In this document: piece after piece, positions 25,201 through 37,785 of the stretch
Layout: each line of letters begins with the position of its first letter
Position numbering within the stretch: the first letter of the stretch is position 1
From: Plasmodium malariae
Taxonomy: Eukaryota; Apicomplexa; Aconoidasida; Haemosporida; Plasmodiidae
NCBI RefSeq assembly: GCF_900090045.1
Contig: NC_041786.1
Span: 3,299,001 to 3,363,000 of the forward strand
Reading direction: 5' to 3'
Length of the DNA stretch: 64,000 nucleotides
The notes under the pieces: model-generated
Databases searched by the model: none
Told to the model about the DNA's origin: nothing
Seen by the model: the letters and a program-made list of their open reading frames with translations, nothing else
Position numbers and translations under genes: made by a program

Positions 25201-27153
25201 GATTTTCGAGGTAAGTATTTATTCAAATATATTAGCTTTTCATGCTTTAATAAAGAACTTTATTAAGGAACAAAACATCATAATAGTGTGTTTTGGATGT
25301 GTTTTCATAAAAGGTTTATTTGACATTATATAAGATGTTTAACAAGGAAAGAATAATCCTTAAAAATTGGATGAATATTCATATTTATAAATAAAAATGT
25401 TATGAAATTTTACAAGAATGGCAAAAAGTAAATTTGTAGATAATGTATACGAGCTGCTAGTTTGTGTCATAAATTAGAAACCAAACACGTATGTATGTAT
25501 ATAAAAGTAGGTATATATTTATATATATATGCTTTTTTTTTAAACTTTTTCCTTTTATTAAGTTAAAAGTTTTATAAAGTTGAGATACAAGTTCATTCAT
25601 TATGGTTATGTCATAAAAATTGGCGTATTTTTGTAATAGAGTGAAATTATTGAAGACATGAAATTATTTTCTTTAGCTCGCCGTAAATTTTATTTTTTTT
25701 ATTAAAGAATATTGAATTGTTATTTGTGAACCCATTAATATTTATTAAATTATAGTAAGTTCAAGAATAAAAAAAATTTTAAATGATGGAAAAAACAGAA
25801 AAAAAAGCATGAATTCCTATTTATACAAGCAAAATTGAATAATATTACTGAATATTCCATAAACAAAAGCGAATTTTTTTCTTAATTTTGTTATCTGATT
25901 TCTGGAATTATATAAAATACGTTTGAAGACATATTTTTGAAGAATTGCTTTTTAAGTTGCTATAAATACAACAAATAAAGGGTAAAGTTGCATATAAGTT
26001 AAAAACTGCAAATTTTCACATCTAGTGTTGCGTTGTTATAAGGTATGTATGTCAAAATATGTACATCTCTGATTATTAAATGAAGAAAAAAATTTTATAA
26101 AAACATCTGTTACAAAAGGTTATATCAGGATCCAGCGTCTAATAAAGCAAAAGAAAAAGTTATAATTAAGTATTTTTCCCTTTCTAATTTTTACTTTTGT
26201 GATGAAATTTACTAAACAATACAATTTGTTCCAACAATACGTCAAGAATAAAATATAAATAAGACATTTTTTCCCTTAAATATTCATTTGTTCTCTATAA
26301 ATAGTGAAATGTAAAAAATCTTCTTTTTATGCATGTAATATTATTTTCTTATTTTTTAATTTTATGATTCGTTTTATAAATTTATTACATATTATTCTGT
26401 TGAATTAATATTTTATTCTTTCAAAAGGAAGCCTAGAAATGGTTGTACATATATACATATGTATTGTGTATATTTTTGTTTTTTTTTGTTTTACGTTGAT
26501 TATTATAATTAATTTTTTTATATATATTTTTTATTTTTTTTTGCGTAAAAATTGTTTTTTATTCATCTTTGCAATCTCTTATTTTTGCATGTAAAAAAAA
26601 AATTTTTTTTTAGACCACTTAAATTAGTTTTTATCTGAGTAAAATGTAAGTATTTGAGAGAGGTCTCCATTCGCCATATAATGATAGACACATAAACAAA
26701 GTTTTATGCGTATGAGTTTCTATGCATTTTATTAGTAAATTCAGTAGTAGCAATGCATAAAAATTAGAATTATAGCATTAAACATGTTAGAATGCGCGTT
26801 TATTATATAAATGCATATAAAATACATTTGAGACTCATTATAAAAGATTAAGGGTATTTTTCTTTACTAGAAAAATATGCATGTAAAATATGAAAATTAT
26901 TAAATTGAATGAAATAAAATAATAATAATAAAAAAAAAAAAAAAAATGGAAAAATGTTTACTACAAAATACCAAATGGAATAGAAATAACGAATTTATTT
27001 TTTAATATTTGAACCTTATAAAAATTATACAGATGTTTCCCCAGGCAGGAAATTTTTTTTTTTTTTTTATATATATAATAAATACCCGGGGTTGTATATA
27101 TGGGTTTTTTATTTTGCACATTAGACCATTATTGCATAAAATTTTTATTGTAA

Positions 27154-27693
27154 ATGAGAGTAACAAAAGTATTTTATTTTATCCATTTTTTACTTGTTCT
27201 TATTTTATTAGAATCATATTTATGCCATGAGAGAAGAAATAAAAGTAATTTAATATTCAAAAATTCCCCTTTTAAAAATTTAAATGAAAAGAGGGAAAAA
27301 AAGGAAATTTATGGAATTGTAGGTATAGTGGCAGCAACACTTGGAATAACCTTAAGTGCACTTGGATATAATTATTTTAGAAGAAAAAAAAAATCTCTAT
27401 GGCAAGATTTAGGTGATGAGACAGATACTATATTGAATAATACAATTAAATGTGGTATATATGAAGCAAAGAAGAAGATTTATAAAGAAATATGTAATGT
27501 GAAGAAATTATCTCCATCCTTGGATGAAGTAAGAGCATTTGTAGAAGAACAATTTAGATGCAAAAATTTAGACATTAATAATTATGATCAAAGACAACTA
27601 GATGATTTATGTACTTTTGCATTATACAACATTCGACAATCTGTGATAAACTTACGAAAAAACCTAATGGTATATTCACAAAAAATGGACTAA
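27154..27693 (+). CDS. Signal-peptide plus one-TM protein of unknown function (179 aa)
   Basis: Residues 1-24 (MRVTKVFYFIHFLLVLILLE...) form a clear signal peptide. A short basic stretch follows, with HERRNKSN and NEKREKK. Residues 52-75 form a transmembrane segment (IYGIVGIVAATLGITLSALG...) with small residues spaced as in helix-helix packing motifs. The remaining ~100 residues are charged and helical, start with FRRKKK and hold four Cys (100, 114, 136, 153). The plan of signal peptide, short basic spacer, TM and charged tail resembles ETRAMP-type proteins of the parasitophorous vacuole membrane, but the tail is longer than usual. I see no PEXEL motif. A PEXEL-negative exported protein or a vacuole-membrane protein are both possible. 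The start is the first ATG in a frame that is open only shortly before it. Confidence 0.75.
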   Translation: MRVTKVFYFIHFLLVLILLESYLCHERRNKSNLIFKNSPFKNLNEKREKKEIYGIVGIVAATLGITLSALGYNYFRRKKKSLWQDLGDETDTILNNTIKCGIYEAKKKIYKEICNVKKLSPSLDEVRAFVEEQFRCKNLDINNYDQRQLDDLCTFALYNIRQSVINLRKNLMVYSQKMD

Positions 27694-30600
27694 CCTCCGG
27701 AACGTTAATTAAAATTACCCATGGACGTACGAAAATGACGTAAAAACAGTATGGAACATATTTTTAAAATATTAAAAAATTAATTTTTGCTTTATGTATA
27801 ATAATTATTTCCATAATATTTTTTGTTTTTTTTTCATTTGAGTTGAGAGTAGTAATAATATATATTATTTATTATTTATTTTTACTTAAAATTATTAAAT
27901 TAAAATTGTGCATACTATTACACAATAATTTAAAATGAAAATATAATTATTACTGTGTTACATTAACTTAATGGATCATTGTTGTACAAGTTAATTCTTC
28001 TATTTTTATTTAATTTTAATATTTTAAATTGTTTTTTTATAATCATTAATGTAAATGTAATTATTATTTGTTCTTAATTTTCATATTATTTTTGTGAATT
28101 TATTTTCCCAAGAGATTTTTTCTTAAACTTAAAAAAAAAAAAAAGAAGAAATAAATAGAAAGTAATAAAGCAAACAGTTACAATAAAAAGTAAATTGAAT
28201 TATATATGTTCGGAAATTGTGCAACTTTACATATATGATAATAATTTTGTTAGAAAATTATAATCTTGTGGTAATAAAACATTATATAAATATTATATAT
28301 TTATATATGTATTTTATATATTGGTAACCCTTAGTATTTGCTCATTTTTACTGGTATCTCTTTTTCATATGGTTAATATATTTGATTGTATATTTGTTCA
28401 ATTTTAGTATATTTCTTTATATACCCTCAAACACCTGTGAACAACACGATTATAAATATACAAAACCTTGAATTTGTACAACTTATGGCAAAAGGATGCT
28501 TCTTCGGGAATTTCCTATTAATGATTGAGTAGTATTTATTTTATAGTATAATTGTCTTATTTATTTATCGTGAAATTTCCATATATCATTTGTGTTACTA
28601 TTACCATCAGCAAATATTTTATCTTTTTCCCTATAATACTTATATGTTATCTATTATTTTTCTACGAATTATTCTTGTCGTCATATTATAATCATTATTA
28701 CACTTATAAAGAAGTTTTTCTTTTTTAACATGTATATAATAATATGTTTTGTATTTCTTCCTAAATGTTTTTTTATCCAAGTATATATTTTCCACATTTT
28801 TTTTGTACTATGGAAAATATTGCTGTAATATTATTAAAAATAAAAAGAGATAACGTAACATTTGTTTAATAATTTTTAAGTTATATAAAGAGAGAACTAG
28901 CATTCTCGAAATAATTTATACATATTGGCAACAACATATATGATGTGTCTAAAATTTAAATAAATAATTTCTTATATTTGTTGTAATGGATAAATGGAAG
29001 TAAATACTGAGTGAAGAAATATATTGATAAAAAAGGGGGGGGAAAAAAAAAGAGCACTGGAAAGAATAAATAATCTCTAAGGAAATGTTGTTATTTATTA
29101 TAATAAAAGTATTAATGGTGTGTTCTTTACATTTATACCAATCTACACACACATACATGTGGATAGGTTAATAGGGGCTTTGCCGAACTTTGGAATACAT
29201 GAAGTAAATAAAAACAAGTTATAAATTCCAAGAATGAATTATAGTTGGAACTTTTTTGGATTCCTTGTTTAAATTTTTTAAATTAACAAGAATTATATAT
29301 CCAGAATAGTTATGGTTTTATAAAAGCCTAGAATATTTCTACAATTAAAAAATTTTATTAATGAGGGAATTATCTTATATAGATATATAAAATCGAATAA
29401 TTAAACACAAGATGTACTGAAACGATGTAATTGATGTATATTTTGGTAATATATAATAATTTTTTTAAAGATAATTTTAAGTTCTTAATGACAATTTAAT
29501 TTTTTCATAAAATCGTAACTTTTTTTGACCTTCCTATATAGAGTAAAATAAGAACTGTGTATTTTTACATAGGTTTCCATTATTAAAATGTAATTGATTT
29601 TGGAGCACAGTAAAACATTTTTATAGCGATATAAAAAAAAAAAAATATTTAACTCAGTTTGTATAAACATTTTCATTTATATATTTATTTGTCATATTTA
29701 AGAATGTTAACATTGTACATGAAGCATTAATAAATAAAATAGCCATCAATAAGTTTTATTTATTCTGCTGATAATAAAACTTCATTAAAAGAAATAATTA
29801 TGTGCTATTTCCAACACAATTAAAAATTTGATATCCTTTTTACACTGTTATAATTTCTTTCGATTTAATGAAGGATATATAATTAAAATATATTTTGCCG
29901 TAATGTTTTTTTGATAATATATTTTTTAATAAAATTCTAATAACGTTTAATGAAACTTAACAACAGATGTTTATAAATATATAAAAAAATATAAATGAAA
30001 AAAAAAAATTCCTTTGTTCTTACTAATATATTATGGATCATATATAAAATTGAGAAAAAAACAAATAGCAGAAAGTGCTTAACTAAAAATTAACGGAAGA
30101 ATTTGTAATAATGTAATATAATTGAAGACCATATTTTTTTATCTTTAAAATTATATCTTTGGTTATGAATTTCATTGTAATCTTATTAACATCTTTTCAC
30201 AGATTAACACTGTAAGTATAATTTTACAAACAAAAACGAATATGTTAATTAAAATTGAGTTCTCTAAATATTTGGATATACAGTTAAATGTAATTTAAAC
30301 AAATTAGTACAAATATATAGATATAAAACAAAAAAAAATATTTAAACGTATTAATATATATATAAATTTGTCATAAAAGGTTAATATATATAAAAATATA
30401 TTTTATCTACAAAAAAAAAAAAAAAAAAAAAAAAAAAAGTGCTAAGTTTTCTGAATAAAAAGACAAATTATATATATATATATATTTATTTATTTATAAG
30501 ATAATAATATATTATTTTTTAATTAGTGTTACATTTAATTAAATGATTCATAATGACAAATTGCTAACTCGTTAAATAAAACAAAATACACAACGTTATC

Positions 30601-30747
30601 AGAAAAAAAGCATAGCATTTTTTTTTTTTTTTTTTTTGCTTAAAACAAATATTTTATTATTAACAAAACATATAATAATTTATTATAATTAATTATTATA
30701 TTTTGTTCATATGCCTAACAAAAAATGAGACGTGAGTTACGCAGATT
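27694..30747. other. Convergent intergenic region
   Basis: Between the + strand gene ending at 27693 and the - strand repeat-protein gene. Contains a run of 28 A at 30411-30438, a T run at 30620-30637 and TA runs. No gene is supported apart from the possible terminal exon at 30748-30829. Confidence 0.5.
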
Positions 30748-30829
30748 TTACAACAGAAACAATAAAATTATAAGAAAAAATAATAATGCAGCAAGAGCAA
30801 TTAAGATCAGGAACAATATTTCAAATTTT
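30748..30829 (-). other. Candidate C-terminal transmembrane exon of the repeat-protein gene
   Basis: On the minus strand a CTAG acceptor at 30830-30833 opens a frame reading KFEILFLILIALAALLFF and further Leu/Ile/Phe, ending in TAA at 30748-30750. That is a near-perfect TM segment with Ala and Gly-class codons unusual for this noncoding DNA. A good donor (AACAG|GTAAAAG, GT at 31110-31109) lies just beyond the stop codon of the upstream repeat-protein exon, and its phase in that frame (two bases left over) fits this acceptor (one base needed). Joining would require the TAA at 31130-31128, next to a run of 12 A, to be an indel artefact. The opposite strand of this stretch holds a short basic ORF (30725-30853) that is probably a mirror of the TM codons. 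Confidence 0.35.
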
Positions 30830-31127
30830 CTAGGTAAATGCTACAAACTTTGATTTACTATTTTGTTTATTCCTGTTATATTCTTCACGTTTTTTCAGTT
30901 TTTTTGTATAATTTTCTTGATGTTAGTTTATATTTTATATATTCTACACGATTCGGTTAATTACATATATGGTTCTATATACATTCATTATTAACTAATT
31001 AATTTTTTAACAATACGATTACTATATGCTCGTAAAATAAAAACAAAAACAAGAACATTTTCTCCTGTATTGCATTGATTCTTCTTCTTTTGTTCATTCA
31101 CTACTTTTACCTGTTTTCGTATTCTTC

Positions 31128-34100
31128 TTATTTTTTTTTTTTAAAACTGAAAATTTTTTTTTTTTTTTTTTTTTTTTCAACATAAGGCATAGCGTTATAT
31201 GTGTTGTCACCTGAACCAACAGGAGGTTCATCTAATGATCTATAGGTTTCTGACACTTTATTTGATACAGGTGCTTCTGGTTTATCATGATTTGTCTTAT
31301 CACTTATTGGTACACGATGTAATGATTCCTCAATTTCTAATAATTTTTCATTTTTAACTGGAAGCTTTTCTCTAAATCCGTAAGTTGATTTTTCAAAAGA
31401 TTCATCAAATTCCTTCTTTCCTTCTTTCATATCTGCTTTTAATTTATAATGTTTAGTATCATGTGCTTCTACATATTCTTGTAATTCACCAAAATCGTTT
31501 TCCTTGTAAGAACAAAATACTGTATGTATTAATCTTTCATATTCATCTAAATCATCCGAGATGTTTCCCATTAAACCAAATTTACTAAATGATACTTTTT
31601 TATTGTTTTTATTTAAATCAGTATTTTCATTTAGTCCTGTTAAACTATTTAATGATCCTATTGTCAAAGTGCTTTGTGCTCCTTCTGATATTGTGCTTAA
31701 ATTTCCTAGTGACGCATGAATATTTGGTTTTTCTTTGGCTTCATTTTCATTTGATTCTGTATCTGTATTACCTTTTAATCCGTAGTTTCTTGATTCATCT
31801 TTTGTTTCATATTCTTTTAACGTATTAGGGGGTGCATGTTCTAATTGATATTCTTTTGATATGTTACTTGCATTATATTTTTTTTGTTCGGGTTTTTGGT
31901 TTTGCAACTGATAATCTTTTGATATGTTTCTTTTATTATATTCTCTTAGGTCAGGGGCTTGGTTTGCCATGTGATTTGATTTTTTTGCATAGTCTTCCAT
32001 TTCTTGTATATCACGAGTTAACTTATCATTTATTCCATAAATTATTTTATCCTCATTTACATCATTTGCTTTTTTCAATCGGAAAATTTTAGTTTTGTAT
32101 TTTTTGTTACCATCTGTCCATTTACGATATTGAACCTCGTATTCTTGGTCATCATCAAGGATTACAGCTTTTTTTGTTTGTAAAACTTTTTGATTACCTA
32201 CTAATCCACTAGGAACTTCATTTTCAATATGATTATCTTTTGATTTTTCTGTATTTCCTTTTTCTTTTAATTCACTTCTAGGAGTATTTTTTAAGGTAAA
32301 ATCCTTTGATTTATCACTTTTTTTATTCCCCAGTTTTCCATTAGAAGGCTTGTTATAAAATGGATAATCTTTTGATTCGTCATTATTTTTATTTCCTAAT
32401 TGTCCACTAGGGACACTATGTTTGAATGGATAATTTCTTGGTCTATCTCTTTTTTTATTAGATGTTCCTTTTTCATCCATGGTTTCCTCTGTTTTATTAT
32501 CTGCTGATTTATCTTTTTTAAAATGAGCTCTAAACCAATTAGGAATAGCTTCCTTTAACTTATTATAAGTTGATTTATTTTTTTTTATATCATCTTGTAA
32601 TTCTTCACTTGGTGTTTCCTCTGATGTATCATCTTTTTTTCTATCTTCTGTTTTGTCATTTTTTAAGTCACTTGGGGTTGTTTTCTCTGAATAACTACTT
32701 GTTAAATAGTCTTCTACTTTGTCAGCTTTTACGTCATCTGAGATAGTTTCTTCCTTTGGAATTCTTACTTCGGCTTCTGATTTATCAGGTTTCACGTCAT
32801 CTAAGGTAGTTTCCTTTAATAAACTGCTTGTTGGTTGGTCTTCTACTTTATCAGCTTTTACGTCATCTGAGATAGTTTCCTTTAATAAACTACTTGTTGG
32901 TTGGTCTTCTACTTTATCAGCTTTTACGTCATCTGAGATAGTTTCTTCCTTTGGAATTATTACTTCGGCTTCTGATTTATCAGGTTTCACGTCATCTAAG
33001 GTAGTTTCCTTTAATAAACTGCTTGTTGGTTGGTCTTCTACTTTATCAGCTTTTACGTCATCTGAGATAGTTTCTTCCTTTGGAATTATTACTTCGGCTT
33101 CTGATTTATCAGGTTTCACGTTATCTAAGATAGTTTCTTCCTTTGGAATTCTTACTTCGGCTTCTGATTTATCAGGTTTCACGTCATCTAAGGTAGTTTC
33201 CTTTAATAAACTGCTTGTTGGTTGGTCTTCTACTTTATCAGATTTTACGTCATCTGAGATAGTTTCCTTTAATAAACTGCTTGTTGGTTGGTCTTCTACT
33301 TTATCAGATTTTACGTCATCTGAGATAGTTTCCTTTAATAAACTGCTTGTTGGTTGGTCTTCTGCTTTATCAGCTTTTATGTCATCTGAGATAGTTTCCT
33401 TTAATAAACTACTTGTTGGTTGGTCTTCTACTTTATCAGCTTTTACGTCATCTGAGGTAGTTTCTTCCTTTGGAGTTCTTACTTGACCTTTTATTTTGTC
33501 AGCTTTTAAGTTATCTAGGGTATTTTCCTTTAATAAAGTACTTGTTGGTTGGTCTTCTGTTTTATCAGGTCTCTTGTCATCTAGGGTAGTTTCCTCTAAT
33601 AAAGTACCTGTCGGTTGGTGTTCTACTCTATCAGATTTTACGTTATATGGGGTAGTTTCTATCTTTGGACTTTTTACTTGGTCTTTTACTTTATCTGATT
33701 TTACGTTATCTGTAGATTTCTCTTTTTTTGCAGCTCTTATCTGCTCTTTTACTTTTTCTGATTTTACATCATCTGGGGATGGTTCCGTTTTAGCAACTCT
33801 TACTTGATCTTTTACCTTGTCATTTTTTAGTTTACCTGAGATAGTTAGCTTAAATGCTCTACCTGCTACACGATCTTTCACCTTATCAATTTTAAATCCT
33901 GTAGGTAACCTTTCTCTTACTGAACCAGATATTACTTTTTCTGTTATTGGATCTATTATTTCACTAGGATAAACATTTTCGTTCATTTTAAAACTTGTGG
34001 GCCCTTCTGATTCAAAATTATTTTTTAATGAAGAATTCTTTAAAACGTACGTCACTCCATTTTCCGTCAAACATCTAACATTTCTTAAAGCTAACAGCTC

Positions 34101-34385
34101 TCCCAAATTTTGTGACTTGGCGTGGTGTTTACCACATTTTATCTAACAAATTCGTAAAAATTGTAAAATTTTTGGTGAACCATTTATTTTTATATTAGAA
34201 AAAATGATAATGAAAAATATCATATGGAAAAAATAAATATATAGTAAAAAATTTCACTAACGCTGTTGTTTTATTGTATATATTACATCATTAGAAGAAA
34301 TTAGTATCCAGGTAATTAGAGAAAACAAAAATATTCTTACATAAAAGGAGAAAATGTTTTCTTTTTTTCTTTTGTGGCACTTCAT
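31128..34385 (-). CDS. PEXEL exported protein with long charged repeats (1,037 aa)
   Basis: Exon 1 is 34385-34287 (33 codons) and exon 2 is 34142-31128, with a phase 0 intron (GTAATA...GTTAG). Exon 1 encodes MKCHKRKKE and a hydrophobic signal (FYVRIFLFSLITWILIS). Exon 2 begins IKCGKHHAKSQNLGELL and carries a textbook PEXEL, R-C-L-T-E, at residues 56-60. So the protein should be processed by plasmepsin V and exported to the red cell. Then come about 20 units of 21-22 residues in two alternating types, DKVEDQPTSSLLKE... and DKSEAEVIIPKEE.... A second degenerate repeat follows (SKDYPF.., LGNK spaced ~20-25 residues), then a third (NISKDYQL, NISKEYQL). A non-repeated charged C-terminal part contains HTVFCSYKENDFGELQEYV. 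The end is Lys-rich (KKKKKKKIFSFKKKK). No known domain recognised. Two poly-A runs near the end make the 3' boundary doubtful (see the candidate terminal exon). Confidence 0.85.
32600..33890 (-). repeat. Coding minisatellite: ~20 units of 63/66 bp, two unit types
   Basis: Unit A (66 bp) encodes DKVEDQPTSSLLKETISDDV plus two residues; unit B (63 bp) encodes DKSEAEVIIPKEETISDDV plus two residues. The first four units and the last two are diverged; units ~8-18 are nearly identical, in the order A A A A B B A B A A B. Recent unequal exchange is the simplest explanation for the uniform middle. Confidence 0.93.
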
Positions 34386-37300
34386 TTAAGTATCCATATA
34401 TCCTGAAATAATATTTCTAATTTACATTTTAATGGAATTCATGAAATAAATTTATATTTTTCATGCTACTGAAATTCCAGAATCTAATATTCATATTAAA
34501 AAAGACTGCAATATTATCTATATATATATAGAGTACAATGAACCATATAAATGTACATACAAAAAAAAAAAAAAGTCTATTTCATTATATAATTCTAAAA
34601 ACATAAAAATAATATAATATTTTCTAATAATCTAATAGATATAACTATTAAAACTATTTTTATAAAAGAAATTTATTTCTAAAATTTTACAATTTTTCTT
34701 TAATAAATAGCTTTTCTAACAAATTTTCTGAAAATTAAGAGAACTTAAAAAAAATTACAAAAAAAAAAAATTAAGAGAATAAAAACTATCTAAAAAAAAA
34801 AAAAATAAAATAAGAAAATTGTTTAAAATATTATTTAAATTAAAAATTATCTTATGGGCTACCAACATAATATTTATTCTATACTAATTTATTTGTAAAT
34901 ATGAATTTTGATAATGCGATAAAAAAAAAATATAAAATTAAATATATACAAAAAAAAAAAAAAAAAAAAAAAAATTACAAGCTACTTATAAAATCAGGTT
35001 ATTAAAAAACATATTTTTTAATGATATATTATATTTCGTATTATTATACTTTTTTTTTTTTTAATTTTATATTCATATTTTTAAAACAGTTTTAATCTTG
35101 TATAAAAAAAAAAAACAAAAGCCGTACAACGGGATAAAATATTGACAAGCCAAAAGAACGCCTTTTTACATTAAAATTTTTTTTTTCATTATAAAGGCCA
35201 ACAATGTATTAAAAATTTACGATTTTAGGGGGAAAATGTTTGCTTAAAAAGAGTATATACACAAAGGATGAAAACGAAAAACAAAAAAATAAAAAAAAAG
35301 GAATATTATAGAACAATTAGATTAAATTTTTTTAACAAGTATGATTTACGTATTTTATATCATTGATCTGCAATATGTTTTGACATATAGTTTATAATCT
35401 ATGAAATAAACAGTTATAAATATAAACAAAGCTTGTATTAATACATATTATACTTTAAAAACTATATACTTTAGGTCAAATAATTAAGAGTAAATAAAAA
35501 AAAAAAACAAAATATTGTATTTAGTTTACTTTTTTATATATTTCTCCTAATAAAGGTTAATATTATTAGTAAGAAAAAATAGTTTATATTATTATATTTT
35601 TGAAATCCTATTTTTTCTGAAAATTAATTTATAAAATAAATAAAAGGACAAGTTCATAATATAATCTCTAATACTATTAAAATAATATGTGTTTTTATTT
35701 ATTTTTTTTAATGGAATTAATTACCATTTTAAAAACTTCAGTCGAATTATAAAAAAATAAAATAAAAGGATTAAAGTTGAACTTCATATCTGTTTAGTTG
35801 TTTTTCCTTTTTTTTTAAAGATATAAAAAGGTGTTGTGTAGATTATTTGAAAAATTATACTTAGTAGTATTTTATACTTTTACTATCAGTTATTTTATGG
35901 TAAGAATTTATCATATATATATATATATACCTATGTACTTATAATTTGTGAAAAATATGAATTTTAGTAGGCATTTTAAGCAGTATGATAATATATGCAT
36001 ATACTTGAATCGATAATAATTTAACATTTTAAATTATATTACTCTTGTTTTTCGGTTTAACATATATGTTAATAGATTTTTCTTCTTCCTTGTTTTTGAT
36101 AAAGAGATATTGATACTGAATTAATTCACAACTTGATTGTGTGGATAACCTTTTATATTAAAAATATAGGAGAATAATAATTGTGTTTAGGTAATATTTA
36201 TAATTTTGGAAGCAAAAATGTTGTAAATACTATAAGTCTTACAGTCCACACATGTTTGTTAAGGGTTGTTTAAAGTTTTATATTCATTCATAACTTTTAT
36301 TTTTATTTCCATTTAATTTTGGATGTTTAAAATGAACCGAATATGTCCTTTTTGTTCTTTAATTTATTAATTTTAGAATGATACAGTTATTTCAGGGGTG
36401 GACTTAATAGTTTACAATAGAATTATCAATAAAGTATTATACCTTTTTTTTTCGTTAATAATTTTTTAGAGTTATTTTTATACGAAATTTCATTTTTGTC
36501 CTGTTAATTGTTAAATCTTTTTTTCTATAAAAGTGGTGAAAAAATTAATATATCTCTTTTTAATTATATTATTATAAACTATAAATTATAATAACCTCTA
36601 AATTGTTATTTGGTGCGTATCATACATTTTATAAACTTTGGTGGATTTATTTATTAATATATTACACAAAATTTCCATTTACTTCATTAGGTAATTGTCA
36701 TAGAAATTAACTAGTTGATGCTTCGCGGTTGTAAACAAATATATATATATATATATATATATAATGACATTTTTTGAAATAATATATTTGAACTCGAACT
36801 TCGTTATTATTCGAATCATGCTTGTTTTATATATGAGCATATATTGTGTAGAAACATTTTTTAGATACACGAATTTGTGCGTAATATATTAAAATTTTCT
36901 TTTTTTTCATATTCTTTATGGAAAAAAAGAAAAAATAAATACATAGATGTATCATTACTTATGTCAAAAAACGAAATTGAATAAAACATGTAATTGTAAA
37001 AAGATCTATGAGCTGAAAAGTAACAAGATTCTGTTATATGATAGTACGATATACATGAAATAAAAAATTAAAAACAATTCTGTTATATTTGAAAACAAAA
37101 TATATATGATAAAAATTTGACTTTTAAGTAGATTTATTCCCTCTATACCCATATAACATTATGATAATATGAATTTAGAATATGAATTCTCTGATATACT
37201 AAGGAATAATAAAAATAAAAGAAAACAATGTATTTTCTATTAAAAATAAAGTTTTCTTTATTTTTAATTGCAGTGGCGTTAATTTTAAATATTATTTTAT

Positions 37301-37785
37301 CACTACCATTCACATGATACATGCATCTATGTATTATATTATAAATTTAGTTGTATCCCTTTTTATAATTAAGGTGAAAAACCATCTTATTAATTTTGTA
37401 TGTTTAATTAATTTAAAATTAAAACAAATGAATGTTGTAATTTGTCTAACACATAAAAAGTTCTAATTCATTAGAGGTAGTTAAGAAGCAATAACAAAAA
37501 TTCACAATTTTGATTTACTTGTTAACTATGATTACATGGTAACATAAAATTATTATATATGTATAAATGAAAAAAATTTATATAATTCATAAAAAAAATA
37601 GTTTTTTTTTCTTAGATTAGAAGTTTTTCTATAATAAAAACAATGCAATATAGCACAAATATATAGTAATAATTTAAAGGCATTATGCTTCTAATTAATA
37701 CCAAAAAAAAAAAAAAAAAAAAATACTTCAAAGAAAATATATATATAATTTAGAGTTTTAAACTGACGGCTTCCGTTTAATTTTT
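34386..37785. promoter_or_regulatory. Intergenic region upstream of the repeat-protein gene
   Basis: Promoter and 5' UTR of the repeat-protein gene are expected here. Dense A runs occur at 34560-34575, 34793-34805 and 34951-34974, plus a slightly GC-richer patch at 35120-35165. A (TA)n run lies at 36739-36763. No supported gene. Confidence 0.5.

Larger units (their letters stand above)
22456..27153. promoter_or_regulatory. Divergent intergenic region (4.7 kb)
   Basis: Lies between outward-facing genes, so both promoters must be here. It contains a TA microsatellite at 23575-23609, an A/T-rich block at 26460-26610, and an unusually GC-rich island at about 25055-25200 (listed separately). Confidence 0.55.

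Noticed and set aside
32719..33807. Long plus-strand open frames (255 and 103 codons) opposite the repeat protein
   Set aside because: They are the antisense of the repeat array, start without biological context, and follow from the repeat's codon choice. The minus-strand gene has a signal segment, an intron and PEXEL.
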